Below the pieces are notes generated by a model. The model saw nothing but the letters and a program-made list of their open reading frames with translations, was not told where the DNA came from and ran no database searches. A DNA stretch of 64,000 bases from Hyphomicrobiaceae bacterium (GTDB lineage Bacteria; Pseudomonadota; Alphaproteobacteria; Rhizobiales; Hyphomicrobiaceae): assembly GCA_022844275.1 (NCBI GenBank), contig JALHMB010000010.1, positions 48,957 through 112,956 of the forward strand. The letters run 5' to 3'. This document shows, one piece after another, positions 21,131 to 29,671 of this stretch (position 1 is its first letter; each line of letters begins with the position of its first letter). The position numbers were made by a program, and so were the translations under genes.

Positions 21131-21919
21131 ATGTTCCGCATTGCGAGCGCTGTGGCGCTCCTACTGATGCTGATGGCGGGGCCGTCCGTGGCTCAACGTG
21201 GACCGGGAGGCGATCGGTGGGTCGAGCTCGGCACGATGAAGGTCGGATTTCTGGCGGACCGTGATGTACTGCGGCTCGATCGCGACGAAGCCTGGTTCGG
21301 TCGCGAGGGGCCGTTCAGCGATCTCCGTCTGACAGCGGAGCGCAGCGACATTCACATCATGAATGTTCGCGTCGTCTACCTCAACGGTTTCGCCGAGGAC
21401 TTCAGGGTCGACGGCAATGTGCGTCGTGGCCAGAGCATCAACATCGACCTGCGCGGCGATCGCAGCTACCTCCGCCAGATCGAATTCATCTACCGCTCGA
21501 AGATCAGCTTCAAGGGCGAGGCGCGCCTGCAGGTCGAAGCGCGCGTTGCACGCCGCGGGCCTCCCCCCGGCCCTGGTCCGGGTCCCGGACCACAAGTCGA
21601 GCTGCTCGGCAGCCAGAAGATCGGCTTCGCTGTAGATCGTGACGTGCTGCGCGTCGGTCGCCGCGAGGGTCGCTTCAGCCGCATCGCGTTGCGCGCCCTC
21701 GACAACGACATCGAGATTCTGGACATGAAGGTATTCTACGGCCGTGGTGGCCCGCCGGATGACATCCAGTTCCGTCGTGTTCTTCGCGTCGGTCAGCGTA
21801 GCGAGGCGATCGATCTCAGGGGCAGGGAGCCGCGTGTGATCGACCGTATCGAGTTCGTTTATCGTGCGCGACCGAACTTCCGCGGCGCGGCGACGCTCGA
21901 GGTCTACGGCGTACATTGA
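21131..21919 (+). CDS. Secreted protein with two tandem DUF2541-like domains
   Basis: 262 residues. The signal peptide (FRIASAVALLLMLMAGPSVAQ) gives a periplasmic or exported protein. Two related modules of about 95 residues follow: WVELGTMKVGFLADRDVLRL ... YLRQIEFIYRSK and VELLGSQKIGFAVDRDVLRV ... VIDRIEFVYRAR, joined by a Pro/Gly linker (PPPGPGPGPGP). Each has the pattern G-x-x-K-V/I-G-F-x-x-D-R-D-V-L-R and ends I-E-F-x-Y-R. It resembles DUF2541 (E. coli YaaI), whose function is unknown. Start 21131 is supported by AAGGAAGGGAG upstream. The gene probably arose by internal duplication. Confidence 0.8.
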   Translation: MFRIASAVALLLMLMAGPSVAQRGPGGDRWVELGTMKVGFLADRDVLRLDRDEAWFGREGPFSDLRLTAERSDIHIMNVRVVYLNGFAEDFRVDGNVRRGQSINIDLRGDRSYLRQIEFIYRSKISFKGEARLQVEARVARRGPPPGPGPGPGPQVELLGSQKIGFAVDRDVLRVGRREGRFSRIALRALDNDIEILDMKVFYGRGGPPDDIQFRRVLRVGQRSEAIDLRGREPRVIDRIEFVYRARPNFRGAATLEVYGVH

Positions 21920-21944
21920 GGCCACGACAACGTCAGAAATAATT

Positions 21945-21979
21945 GAGGCGGCGCATCCTGGGATGCACCGCCTCTTTTA
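21945..21979. terminator. Bidirectional intrinsic terminator
   Basis: GAGGCGG (21945-21951) pairs with CCGCCTC (21968-21974), and the inner GCATC/GATGC extend the stem; it is followed by TTTTAG on the plus strand and preceded by A-rich sequence that gives U residues on the minus strand. It lies between the convergent duplicated-domain gene and the glutaredoxin-DinB gene. Confidence 0.8.
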
Positions 21980-22001
21980 GTTTGTGGCGCTGATACGAGG
22001 A

Positions 22002-22799
22002 TCAGGCCGCTACGAAGGGCTTCTCATCGTCCCAAACTTTCACGGGCATCGGCAGCCCCTCCCAGATCGACTCCGGAAGTGGGCTGTCCGGCTTGATGCC
22101 GAGTGTCTGAAGCAGAAGCGTGTACTGCCGTACGTGCTGGCCCGAATGCCATGTGGTGCGCTCGAAGAACTCGAGCTTCGACTGATCGCCGTAATAGACC
22201 TTGGCCTTGTCCTGGAAGTTGGTTTTCGTGCCCTCGGCCTTCCACCACGCATCGAGGCGGCGGCCCACGTCCTCGCCGTACGCGAGAACCTTGGCCTTAC
22301 TGTTCATCTCCGGCGGCGGCACGCGATTGTACGCGCCTTCCTTGAGCGGCTCGCCATCGACCTCGTGCTCGAGCCAGGCATCGGCGATATTGAAGATGTG
22401 ATAGGCGAGCTGGGCGTACGTGCGCGGCCGGTTCGGGAGGAAGTTGTTGATCTTCTCCTCTGGAAGCTGGCCGAAGAAGCGGCGGGCGGTGGACTGCACG
22501 TCGGTCAGGCGTCGCATCAGCTCGGCGGGCGGATGGATCTTGGTGCCGCCGTAAGGGATGCCGGCAACGCGGGCGACATCGCGAAGGACCTGGCCATTTG
22601 CGGAATCTTTGCCGCGACGAATGATCGGCACCGTCCGATAGCCAAGCGCCAGAAGCTCCTCCATGGCGCCCTTCTCCTCGAGCACGTTCACCGACGTGAA
22701 CGGCACGCCATGGCGCTGAAGGAATTCCTTCATGCGCAGGCAACTCGTGCAGCCGGGCTGCCAGAAGGCGCGGATCTCCTGCGAGTTCTCAGAAGCCAT
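22002..22799 (-). CDS. Glutaredoxin - DinB-like fusion protein
   Basis: 265 residues. Residues 1-80 are a glutaredoxin-like domain with the redox pair in WQPGCTSCLRMKEFLQRHG and the cis-Pro region YRTVPIIRRG. Residues 90-245 look like a DinB/YfiT four-helix metal-binding domain, with candidate His ligands in LAYHIFNIADAWLEHEV and WHSGQHVRQYT. Members of the DinB superfamily include thiol-dependent transferases, so a thiol-handling or metal-dependent detoxification enzyme is plausible, but no substrate can be assigned. Convergent with the DUF2541-like gene across a shared terminator. Confidence 0.8.
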   Translation of the reverse strand: MASENSQEIRAFWQPGCTSCLRMKEFLQRHGVPFTSVNVLEEKGAMEELLALGYRTVPIIRRGKDSANGQVLRDVARVAGIPYGGTKIHPPAELMRRLTDVQSTARRFFGQLPEEKINNFLPNRPRTYAQLAYHIFNIADAWLEHEVDGEPLKEGAYNRVPPPEMNSKAKVLAYGEDVGRRLDAWWKAEGTKTNFQDKAKVYYGDQSKLEFFERTTWHSGQHVRQYTLLLQTLGIKPDSPLPESIWEGLPMPVKVWDDEKPFVAA

Positions 22800-22992
22800 G
22801 AGCGTTCTCCCGTTTCATTATGATTGATGATTGTCTGGACAATAGCGGTCGAACGGTGACCGAGGCAAGGCGAGCCAGCCCCCCGTCGGCGCATGGCAGA
22901 TCGTCCCCCGCCAGTTGCTTGCCGCACTGCGCGGCGTCTGCAATGTTGGGCGTAAGAACGAGAGAAAAGAACGATCAGGAGGAAGCGAGCGC

Positions 22993-23886
22993 ATGGCCTC
23001 GAAAGCTCAGAAATTGCGCGCGATTCTGAACGAGGATCGCTGCCACATGGTGCCGTGCTGCTGGGATGCGCTCTCGGCCAAGATGATCGGTGATGCCGGC
23101 TTTCCCTTCACGTTCATGTCGGGTTTCGCCGTGTCCGGCGCGCGTCTCGGGCTGCCCGACGCAGGTCTCATCTCATATGCGGAAATGGCCGCACAAGTCC
23201 GGGACATCTGCGCCGCGACGCCGATCCCCGTCATCGGCGATGGCGACACCGGTTATGGCAATGCGCTCAATGTCGAGCGCACCGTCCGCGGCTATGCCCA
23301 GGCCGGCGCGGCATCGATCATGATCGAGGACCAACTCGCGCCCAAGCGCTGCGGTCACACCAAGGGCAAGCTCGTCGTCGATCGCGCCGAGGCCCTCGAC
23401 CGCATTCGCGCCGCAGCACACGCCCGTGACGAGATCCGCCGCGCGGGCGGTGATATCCTGATCCTCGCACGGTCCGACGCGCGTGCCGTCAATGGCCTCG
23501 ACGATGCCATCTGGCGCGCCAACGCATTTCGCGATGCCGGCGCCGACATCCTTTTCGTCGAGGCGCCGCAGTCCGAAGCCGAGATGGCGCGCATCACGAG
23601 GGAAGCGCCCGGCATTCACATGGCGAACATGGTCGAAGGCGGCAAGACGCCGATCCCGCCCATGAGCCGCCTGCGTGAGCTCGGCTTCAATCTTGCGATC
23701 TTCCCGCTGACACTCTTCTCGGCCTCCATGCGCGCGATCGCGACAAGCCTCGCGGCCATGAAGGCTGAGCGCCATCCTGCCGATCAGCTCATGAGCTTTG
23801 ACGACGTCAAGCGAACCGTCGGCTTCGACGCCTACTACGAAGCCGAGAGCCGCTATGCCGGTGCGCGCAAGGATGCTGCCGAATAG
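22993..23886 (+). CDS. Isocitrate lyase/PEP mutase family enzyme
   Basis: 297-residue TIM-barrel enzyme. The family signature is seen as LAPKRCGHTKGKLV (K-R/K-C-G-H), with metal-binding GDGDTGYGN and SDAR further along. The group includes methylisocitrate lyase, dimethylmalate lyase, oxaloacetate decarboxylase and carboxyphosphonoenolpyruvate phosphonomutase; the sequence does not decide between them. The start at 22993 has AGGAGGAAG upstream. An aminotransferase gene begins 53 bases downstream on the same strand, so the pair probably forms an operon acting on related 2-oxo or amino acids. Confidence 0.88.
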   Translation: MASKAQKLRAILNEDRCHMVPCCWDALSAKMIGDAGFPFTFMSGFAVSGARLGLPDAGLISYAEMAAQVRDICAATPIPVIGDGDTGYGNALNVERTVRGYAQAGAASIMIEDQLAPKRCGHTKGKLVVDRAEALDRIRAAAHARDEIRRAGGDILILARSDARAVNGLDDAIWRANAFRDAGADILFVEAPQSEAEMARITREAPGIHMANMVEGGKTPIPPMSRLRELGFNLAIFPLTLFSASMRAIATSLAAMKAERHPADQLMSFDDVKRTVGFDAYYEAESRYAGARKDAAE

Positions 23887-23939
23887 GCACGCACACCTAT
23901 CATCAACGAGAATAGAAACTCACCCGAGGAACCGTCCGA

Positions 23940-25157
23940 ATGATCGACTATGCTCCTTTGCTTCGTGCCAATCTGCCGGTGCCGGCCGTCAAGTACAACG
24001 GCTTTCCGAAATACAACTTCGTCGGCGGCCACAACGATACGGCGAGCGTTCCGGTCGAGGATCTCATCGTTGCGGCGAGCAAGGTTCTGAAGCGCGAAGG
24101 CTCGACGCTCGCGACGTATGGTCTCCAGAGTGGTCCGCAGGGCTATCTCAAGCTACGCGAGTTCCTCGTCAAGAAGCTCGGCCGCGAAGCAGGCATCGGC
24201 TGCACGGTCGACGACATCCTCATTACCGGCGGCTCGCAGCAAGGGCTTGAACTCGTCAACTCGCTGTTGCTCGAGAAGGGCGACACGATCGTCGTCGAAG
24301 AGGCGAGCTACGGTGGGTTCCTCAGCCGCGTGAAACGCTTTGGCGTCAATATGGCCCCGCTGCCGCTCGACAAGCAGGGCCTCGACATCGAGGCTGTGGA
24401 GCGCTCTCTGGCTGACCTGAAGAGCAAAGGCGTGCGGCCGAAATACCTCTATACAATTCCGACAGTGCAGAATCCGACGGCAAGTATCCTGCCGCTCGAG
24501 CGGCGCCACGCGCTGATCAAGCTTTGCGAGAGCTACGGCGTGCCGATCATCGAGGACGAGTGCTATTCGGACCTCGTGTGGGATGGCAAGCGGCCGCAGG
24601 CCATGCGCGGTATCACGGGAGATGATCGCGTGATCCACATCGGCTCGTTCTCGAAGTCGATCGCGCCCGCGTTGCGGCTCGGTTACGTCATCGCTGGCTG
24701 GCCGGTATTGAGCCGTCTGCTGTCGTTGAAGACGGATTCCGGCACGGGCGCCATCGATCAGATGGTTATCGCGGAGTATTGCGAGGCCCACTTCGACGAT
24801 CACGTGGTGAAGCTACGCAAGACGCTCAAGCGCAAGCTCGACGTGATGGTCGAGGCGGTTGGTGCGAATTTCGGCACGGCGGCGGAATTCGACTATCCGG
24901 ACGGCGGCATCTTCCTCTGGATGAAGCTGCCGGACAGCGTAGACACGGCGAAGCTTTTCCAGGCCGCGGGCAAGGAAGGCGTGTCGCTGAATCCAGGTGC
25001 GGAGTGGTCGGTTGATCCCGCGCACGGCAAGTCGCGGCTGAGGCTCTGCTTTGCCAATCCGAGCGAGCAGACGATCCGCGAGGGTGTGGCCAAGCTCGCC
25101 GAGATCTGCAATCGCGAGTTCGGCGTGCCCACGCGCATCGCCAACGTCGGGCGGTAA
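23940..25157 (+). CDS. PLP-dependent aminotransferase class I/II (2-aminoadipate type)
   Basis: 405-residue fold-type I aminotransferase resembling LysN/2-aminoadipate aminotransferases and the C-terminal domain of MocR regulators, but without a DNA-binding domain. Motifs: TYGLQSGPQGYLKLREFL, TGGSQQGLELV (phosphate-binding turn), YTIPTVQNPT, EDECYSDL, and the PLP lysine in IGSFSKSIAPALRLGY, with RLCFANPSE near the end (substrate-carboxylate Arg region). Follows an isocitrate-lyase-family gene by 53 bases. Substrate cannot be read off the sequence. Confidence 0.93.
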   Translation: MIDYAPLLRANLPVPAVKYNGFPKYNFVGGHNDTASVPVEDLIVAASKVLKREGSTLATYGLQSGPQGYLKLREFLVKKLGREAGIGCTVDDILITGGSQQGLELVNSLLLEKGDTIVVEEASYGGFLSRVKRFGVNMAPLPLDKQGLDIEAVERSLADLKSKGVRPKYLYTIPTVQNPTASILPLERRHALIKLCESYGVPIIEDECYSDLVWDGKRPQAMRGITGDDRVIHIGSFSKSIAPALRLGYVIAGWPVLSRLLSLKTDSGTGAIDQMVIAEYCEAHFDDHVVKLRKTLKRKLDVMVEAVGANFGTAAEFDYPDGGIFLWMKLPDSVDTAKLFQAAGKEGVSLNPGAEWSVDPAHGKSRLRLCFANPSEQTIREGVAKLAEICNREFGVPTRIANVGR

Positions 25158-25465
25158 AATCTATAATGGCGGGAGGGTCTGGGAGGGTGTCCCTCCCCGG
25201 CAGGGGTTTCGGGGGGGCATGCCAGAGGCGTGCGTCCCCGTCGCGCCGATGGCGCCACCAGGGCTGCCGTCCTGTGCCCGCCGCGGAATACCCATCCACC
25301 GATTTTGTGACTTTTCAATTAGTTGCAAGTCGCGACGCGCCTCGCTAATTGCCGGGGAAAAACGCAGATTGGTCGTGGAACAATTAGAGAACATATGTTA
25401 CCATAGGCGAGACTCGAAATGACGTAGGACCGCCCCTTCCTGGTGGCCCGACCGGATGGAAGCTT
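25158..25465. other. Intergenic region with a GC-rich hairpin and AT-rich promoter zone
   Basis: 308 bases without a gene. Just after the aminotransferase stop is a perfect hairpin GGGAGGG-TGT-CCCTCCC (25181-25197) without a U tract. Further on, near the DUF2130 gene, the DNA becomes AT-rich and contains the perfect palindrome AACATATGTT (25390-25399), a possible operator. No open frame here is convincing. Confidence 0.45.
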
Positions 25466-26749
25466 ATGAACGAACCCGTCATCCACTGCCCGAATTGCCG
25501 CTCGGAGATCAAGCTCACCGAATCGCTCGCGGCACCGCTCATCGATGAGACGCGGCGGAATTTCGAGCGTGCCCTCGCCGCCAAGGATGCCGAGACGGCG
25601 AAACGTGAGGTCGCGATCAAGGCAAAAGAGAGCGAACTCGCCGCGGCCAAGGCATCGATCGATGAGCAGATCGCGACAAAGGTGAAAGCCGAGCGCGCAG
25701 CCATCGCAGCCGATGAGGCGAAGAAGGCGAAGCTACTCGCAGCTTCAGATCTCGAAGAGAAGTCGAAAGAGCTGACCGAGCTGCAGGAAGTGCTGAAGCA
25801 GCGGGACGCCAAGCTGGCCGATGCCCAGAAGGCGCAGGCCGAGCTCATCCGCAAACAGCGCGAGCTCGATGACGCCAAACGCGAGATGGATCTCACCATC
25901 GAGAAGAAGGTGCAGGAATCGCTTTCCGCTGTCCGCGATAAGGCGAAACAGGAGGTCGAAGAACCGCTCAAGTTGCGCGTGCTGGAGAAGGAGGAGCAGA
26001 TTTCCTCCATGCAGCGGCAGATCGAAGAGCTGAAGCGCAAGGCCGAGCAGGGATCGCAGCAGCTACAGGGCGAAGCTCTGGAGTTGGAGCTTGAGTCGCT
26101 GCTGCGCTCCAAGTTCCCGTTGGATTTGATCGAGCCGGTACCGAAGGGCGAACTCGGCGCTGACGTGCTCCAGCGTGTCATGGGCGTCTCGGGCCAGCCC
26201 TGCGGCACGATCCTTTGGGAGTCTAAGCGCACCAAGAACTGGAGCGATGGCTGGCTGGCCAAACTGCGTGAAGACCAGAGATCAGCCAATGCAGAGCTGG
26301 CGCTGCTGGTGTCGAATGCGTTGCCGAAGGGCGTGACAGCGTTCGACTACGTAGACGGCATTTGGGTGGCCGAACCGCGCTGCGCGATTCCCGTCGCCAT
26401 TGCGCTACGGCAGTCCTTGATCGAGATCGCGCTGGTGCGGCACGCGGGCGACGGGCAGCAGACCAAGATGGAGCTCGTTTACGAGTACCTGACCGGGCCG
26501 CGGTTTCGCCACCGCGTTGAAGCCATCGTCGAGAAGCTTACAGAGATGCAGCTCGATCTGGATCGAGAGCGCAAGACGATGACGAAGCTGTGGGCCAAGA
26601 GACAAATGCAGATCAACGGCGTGGTCGGGTCCACCGTCGGCATGTACGGGGATCTGCAGGGTATTGCGGGCAAGGCGCTGCAGGAAATTGAAGCGCTTGA
26701 ACCCCTGGCGCTCGAAGGGCCGGAGTACGAGAGCAATGCAGCCGAATGA
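25466..26749 (+). CDS. DUF2130 protein: coiled coil plus restriction-endonuclease-like domain
   Basis: 427 residues. An N-terminal zinc-ribbon-like start (IHCPNCRSEIKL, only one CxxC) is followed by a long Lys/Glu/Ala-rich coiled coil (about 30-215) and a C-terminal DUF2130 domain. That domain contains GEALELELESLLRSKFP, then D/E-x-x-K-type residues in GADVLQRV and ILWESKRTKNWSDGWLAKLR near 250, and YVDGIWVAEPR. The ExK arrangement is like the PD-(D/E)xK nuclease fold, so a structure-dependent nuclease is possible; the family has no settled function. No restriction-modification partner adjoins it. Confidence 0.85.
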   Translation: MNEPVIHCPNCRSEIKLTESLAAPLIDETRRNFERALAAKDAETAKREVAIKAKESELAAAKASIDEQIATKVKAERAAIAADEAKKAKLLAASDLEEKSKELTELQEVLKQRDAKLADAQKAQAELIRKQRELDDAKREMDLTIEKKVQESLSAVRDKAKQEVEEPLKLRVLEKEEQISSMQRQIEELKRKAEQGSQQLQGEALELELESLLRSKFPLDLIEPVPKGELGADVLQRVMGVSGQPCGTILWESKRTKNWSDGWLAKLREDQRSANAELALLVSNALPKGVTAFDYVDGIWVAEPRCAIPVAIALRQSLIEIALVRHAGDGQQTKMELVYEYLTGPRFRHRVEAIVEKLTEMQLDLDRERKTMTKLWAKRQMQINGVVGSTVGMYGDLQGIAGKALQEIEALEPLALEGPEYESNAAE

Positions 26750-26805
26750 CGAACGCGCTAAGGCTGAGTTCCGACCCGGCGAGTAAAAATTAGTCGATTG
26801 CGCGA

Positions 26806-28119
26806 TCAGAAAGGATTCCACGTCGGCTTCGATGCGAAGCGGACGTAGCCGACGCTGGCGCCGAGACGGAAACCGACGCCCGTGCGGATCGGCGCCATGA
26901 TGATTTCCTCGTTGTTGAGGAACGTGATCCCCGCGCCGCCGATGAAGTAGGCCGATCCATCGATGCCGGAGAAGCCGCGGTAGATGTCCTTCGCCTCGCG
27001 CATTCCGTAGATGAGGAACAGGGTCTGCGAGCCGGCAGCGCCGAAGTCGTAGCCGACGGAGGGGCCGTGCCAATAGACCTTCCCGCCGGACTTGCCTTTC
27101 ATATAGAGCTTGCCGCTGCCGTAACGGACACCGGCGATAAAGGCCCCGCCGCCTTCCTCTCCGATCACGTAGGCGGTGGGCCTCCCGTACTTGGAGAACG
27201 CGTGCTCGATGACACTCGCGACATTCGCCGACCAGTTGGGAAGGCCATTGCGCGCGGCGTGGGTGATCTCCTCTACGGAGTACGTCGCTGCGGCCGCCGC
27301 GGCGGTGGTTGGTGCGCCGACCTTGGCCGGCGGCGAGACGGGGGCGACCGACGGTGAGATAGCCGCGACGCGGCGGGGTACTGGCAAGGGTGGCACGGCA
27401 GCGGGCGGCGGATCGTTTGCGAGCGGCGTGGTCGTCACGCTCCACTGGCCGAGCGGGGGCGCGCTCGCCGGCGGCGGCACCAGCGGTGCCGACCAAGGCG
27501 CTGTCCACGGCACGGCAGTGGCGGTGATAGCGGGAGCAGAGGTTTCGGTCGGGTGCTCGATGGGGCTCGCCCGCACGACGTCGAGATGCGGTGCTGTCAG
27601 CGATACCCGCGGCATAGCGCTGAGCGAAGGCGTTCTTTCGAGCGAGGCTTCCGGCTGCCGCGGCATGCGCGTGCCGGCCGGCAGGGCCTGAGCCGCCTCG
27701 ATCCGCCTCAGAACGAGCTCGCTCTTCTTGCGGACCGTCGCGCCGAGTGCTGCGGCCGTCGCCTTCAGCTCGGCAAACTTGGCGCAGTCGCCGGGACGCT
27801 GCGCGCCTTCCTCGGAAAGGCGGTCGATGGTCGCGAGAAGTTGTGCGGCCTTGTGATCGAGCGCCTCGGTTTCCGTATCGGCCAGCAGTTCGCGCGCCCG
27901 CTCGGCCTGTTCCTCGTCGCGCCAGCCCTGGCGCACCTTCAACTGGCTGATGCCTGCCTGGATGCGCGGCTGCGTCTCGCTGCTGTGCCGGCGCAGGCCC
28001 GCCGCGGCATCCTCCACGATCTTGGAGAAGCTCTCGCGGCCGCAGCTCGATGCCTGAGCGAAGGCAGGGCCCGAAAGGGCTGCCGTCGCGACAAGGGCGG
28101 TCAGCACACGAATCGACAT
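26806..28119 (-). CDS. EipA-like (DUF1134) envelope protein with long N-terminal extension
   Basis: 437 residues from ATG 28119 (GAGG upstream; ATG 28143 possible). A signal peptide ends ALSGPAFAQ. A helical domain of about 120 residues contains two Cys (SSCGRE, GDCAKF). A Pro/Ala-rich linker of about 130 residues follows, and the last 158 residues are a clear DUF1134 domain (YVIGEEGGGAFIAGVRYG, VYWHGPSVGYDFGAAGSQT, GIDGSAYFIGGAGITF, and a C-terminus SKPTWNPF). EipA of Brucella, the characterised member, is a periplasmic beta-barrel protein needed for envelope integrity. Usual members are about 200 residues, so the extension is unusual. Confidence 0.88.
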   Translation of the reverse strand: MSIRVLTALVATAALSGPAFAQASSCGRESFSKIVEDAAAGLRRHSSETQPRIQAGISQLKVRQGWRDEEQAERARELLADTETEALDHKAAQLLATIDRLSEEGAQRPGDCAKFAELKATAAALGATVRKKSELVLRRIEAAQALPAGTRMPRQPEASLERTPSLSAMPRVSLTAPHLDVVRASPIEHPTETSAPAITATAVPWTAPWSAPLVPPPASAPPLGQWSVTTTPLANDPPPAAVPPLPVPRRVAAISPSVAPVSPPAKVGAPTTAAAAAATYSVEEITHAARNGLPNWSANVASVIEHAFSKYGRPTAYVIGEEGGGAFIAGVRYGSGKLYMKGKSGGKVYWHGPSVGYDFGAAGSQTLFLIYGMREAKDIYRGFSGIDGSAYFIGGAGITFLNNEEIIMAPIRTGVGFRLGASVGYVRFASKPTWNPF

Positions 28120-28564
28120 CGCTCGCGAACCTCGAAAGTGCATCGCACCAGAGTTTAGTATAGTTTACGCCAAAGTCAGGCGTAGTTGCTGCTCCTGAGG
28201 CCGTCAAACAGCACAGCCGCGCGCGAGGGTTGCGCAAAGATCACAGATCGTACGGTGGAAACCGCGCTCTCGGACCAGTCTCGAGGATGCGATATCTCTC
28301 ACGCAAGATTTCATAGTGCGCTGATTGTGAATGATTTTCATGACGGCCGTTACGGCGACTCGCGGACGGGACTCGAGATCGTGGCCTCCTTACGACCTCT
28401 TGCCACGCCGGGCCCGATCTGCCACGGGACGCAAAGTTGTCCACATGGTCGTTGCGTGTGTCGGCGCCGCAGCAGGCGAAGCATTTATTACGATGGCGGA
28501 ATAACGGCTTGTGCCACTGGTGTGGCTGGCGCCGCGATCGATGTGCGGATCGATGGAGAAGCGC
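28120..28564. other. Divergent intergenic region between the EipA-like and small membrane protein genes
   Basis: 445 bases with no supportable gene; a long plus-strand frame crossing it (28186-28929) is composition noise that overlaps two real genes. On the minus strand TATACT about 40 bases before the EipA-like start could be a -10 element, but I see no matching -35. Confidence 0.35.
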
Positions 28565-28903
28565 ATGATCAGCGCCGTGATGTTCGTGCTTGCGGTTGCC
28601 ACCTTCGCCTGGGGCCTTTCGCTCGCGGCTTATCGCTGGGTCGCGCTCAACAACGCCTGGCCCATGGGCGCCTGGCAGGCGGAATGGCCTCTCATGCCGC
28701 GCCTGATCGGCCTCGGCACGGTCGGCGTGGCGCTCATCTCGGCAGCGGCACTCGGCGGAGCTGCGCTGCCGTTGGTTCTACTCCTTGGGCTCATGGGCGG
28801 CGTCGCCTGGATAGTGCTGCTCAAGGTCGCCGCGCAGAGTGCGCTCCTCCTCGCGCCGGTGGCGGCGGTGCTCACGCTGGCCGGCTGGCTAGCAAGCGGC
28901 TGA
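28565..28903 (+). CDS. Small hydrophobic membrane protein, unknown
   Basis: 112 residues with three or four hydrophobic segments (AVMFVLAVATFAWGLSLAAY; LIGLGTVGVALISAAALGGA; LPLVLLLGLMGGVAWIVLL; LLAPVAAVLTLAGWLAS). ATG 28565 is preceded by GGAGAAG; the frame stays open 18 codons upstream. No family recognised. The next gene, nuoE, follows about 120 bases later on the same strand. Confidence 0.65.
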   Translation: MISAVMFVLAVATFAWGLSLAAYRWVALNNAWPMGAWQAEWPLMPRLIGLGTVGVALISAAALGGAALPLVLLLGLMGGVAWIVLLKVAAQSALLLAPVAAVLTLAGWLASG

Positions 28904-29021
28904 TCTGCGAGCCGAGCCTGCGGAATTGAGGGCTTGCCGCGGCGGCGTGACCATTGCTCAAGGCGCGCGGGCGTGGCATCACGTTTCGCGTCGCACCAAT
29001 CGACCGTCGAGCAGGAATTCC

Positions 29022-29627
29022 ATGTCCGTCCGCAGACTGCATCCCGATCAGCCGGCAACATTCGACTTCACGCCTGAGAATCTTGCCTGGGCCGAAGAAG
29101 TGATCCGCCGCTATCCGCCGGGCAAGCAGGCATCGGCGGTTATTCCGCTGCTCTGGCGCGCGCAGGAGCAGCACGACAACTGGCTCCCGGAGCCGGCCAT
29201 CCGCTATGTCGCCGACATGCTGGATATGGCCTACATCCGCGTCTACGAGATCGCGACCTTCTACACGATGTTCCAGCTCGGACCAGTGGGCAAGAAAGCC
29301 CATGTGCAGCTCTGCGGGACGACGCCGTGCATGCTGCGTGGCTCCGAGGCGCTGAAGGAAGTATGCCAGCGTCGCATCCATCATGATCCGCATCATCTCT
29401 CCGCGGACGGCAACTTCTCCTGGGAAGAGGTCGAGTGTCTCGGGAGCTGCGCCAATGCGCCGATGGTTCAGGTCTTCAAGGATACCTATGAGGATCTGAC
29501 ACCCGAGCTCTTCGAGAAGGTGCTCGACGGCTTCGCGGCGGGCAAGCCGCCCAAGCCGGGCTCGCAGATCGGCCGGCAGGCCTCGGCGCCGCTCGGCGGT
29601 CCGACGACGCTCAAGGAAAAAGTGTGA
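29022..29627 (+). CDS. nuoE: NADH:quinone oxidoreductase subunit E (24-kDa, [2Fe-2S])
   Basis: 201-residue complex I N-module subunit. The thioredoxin-like ferredoxin fold carries the four cluster ligands in CGTTPCMLRGS (C-x4-C) and CLGSCANAPM (C-x3-C). The N-terminal helical region PLLWRAQEQHDNWLPEPAIR with ATFYTMFQLGPVGK is characteristic. Start 29022 (MSVRRLHPDQP) matches alphaproteobacterial homologues. It stands alone: no nuoD precedes and no nuoF follows, unlike the usual nuoA-N operon. A strong terminator comes 5 bases after its stop. It may be the only copy, displaced, or an extra paralogue used by another NAD-linked dehydrogenase. Confidence 0.94.
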   Translation: MSVRRLHPDQPATFDFTPENLAWAEEVIRRYPPGKQASAVIPLLWRAQEQHDNWLPEPAIRYVADMLDMAYIRVYEIATFYTMFQLGPVGKKAHVQLCGTTPCMLRGSEALKEVCQRRIHHDPHHLSADGNFSWEEVECLGSCANAPMVQVFKDTYEDLTPELFEKVLDGFAAGKPPKPGSQIGRQASAPLGGPTTLKEKV

Positions 29628-29631
29628 GTTC

Positions 29632-29658
29632 GGGGCGCTTCGGCGCCCCAAGTTTTTT
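29632..29658 (+). terminator. Strong intrinsic terminator with UUCG loop after nuoE
   Basis: GGGGCGC-TTCG-GCGCCCC (29632-29649): a perfect 7-bp GC stem with a UUCG tetraloop, then AAG and TTTTTT. It begins 5 bases after the nuoE stop and ends 13 bases before the ATG of the next gene. Confidence 0.92.
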
Positions 29659-29671
29659 GTGGCGAGCTGAG

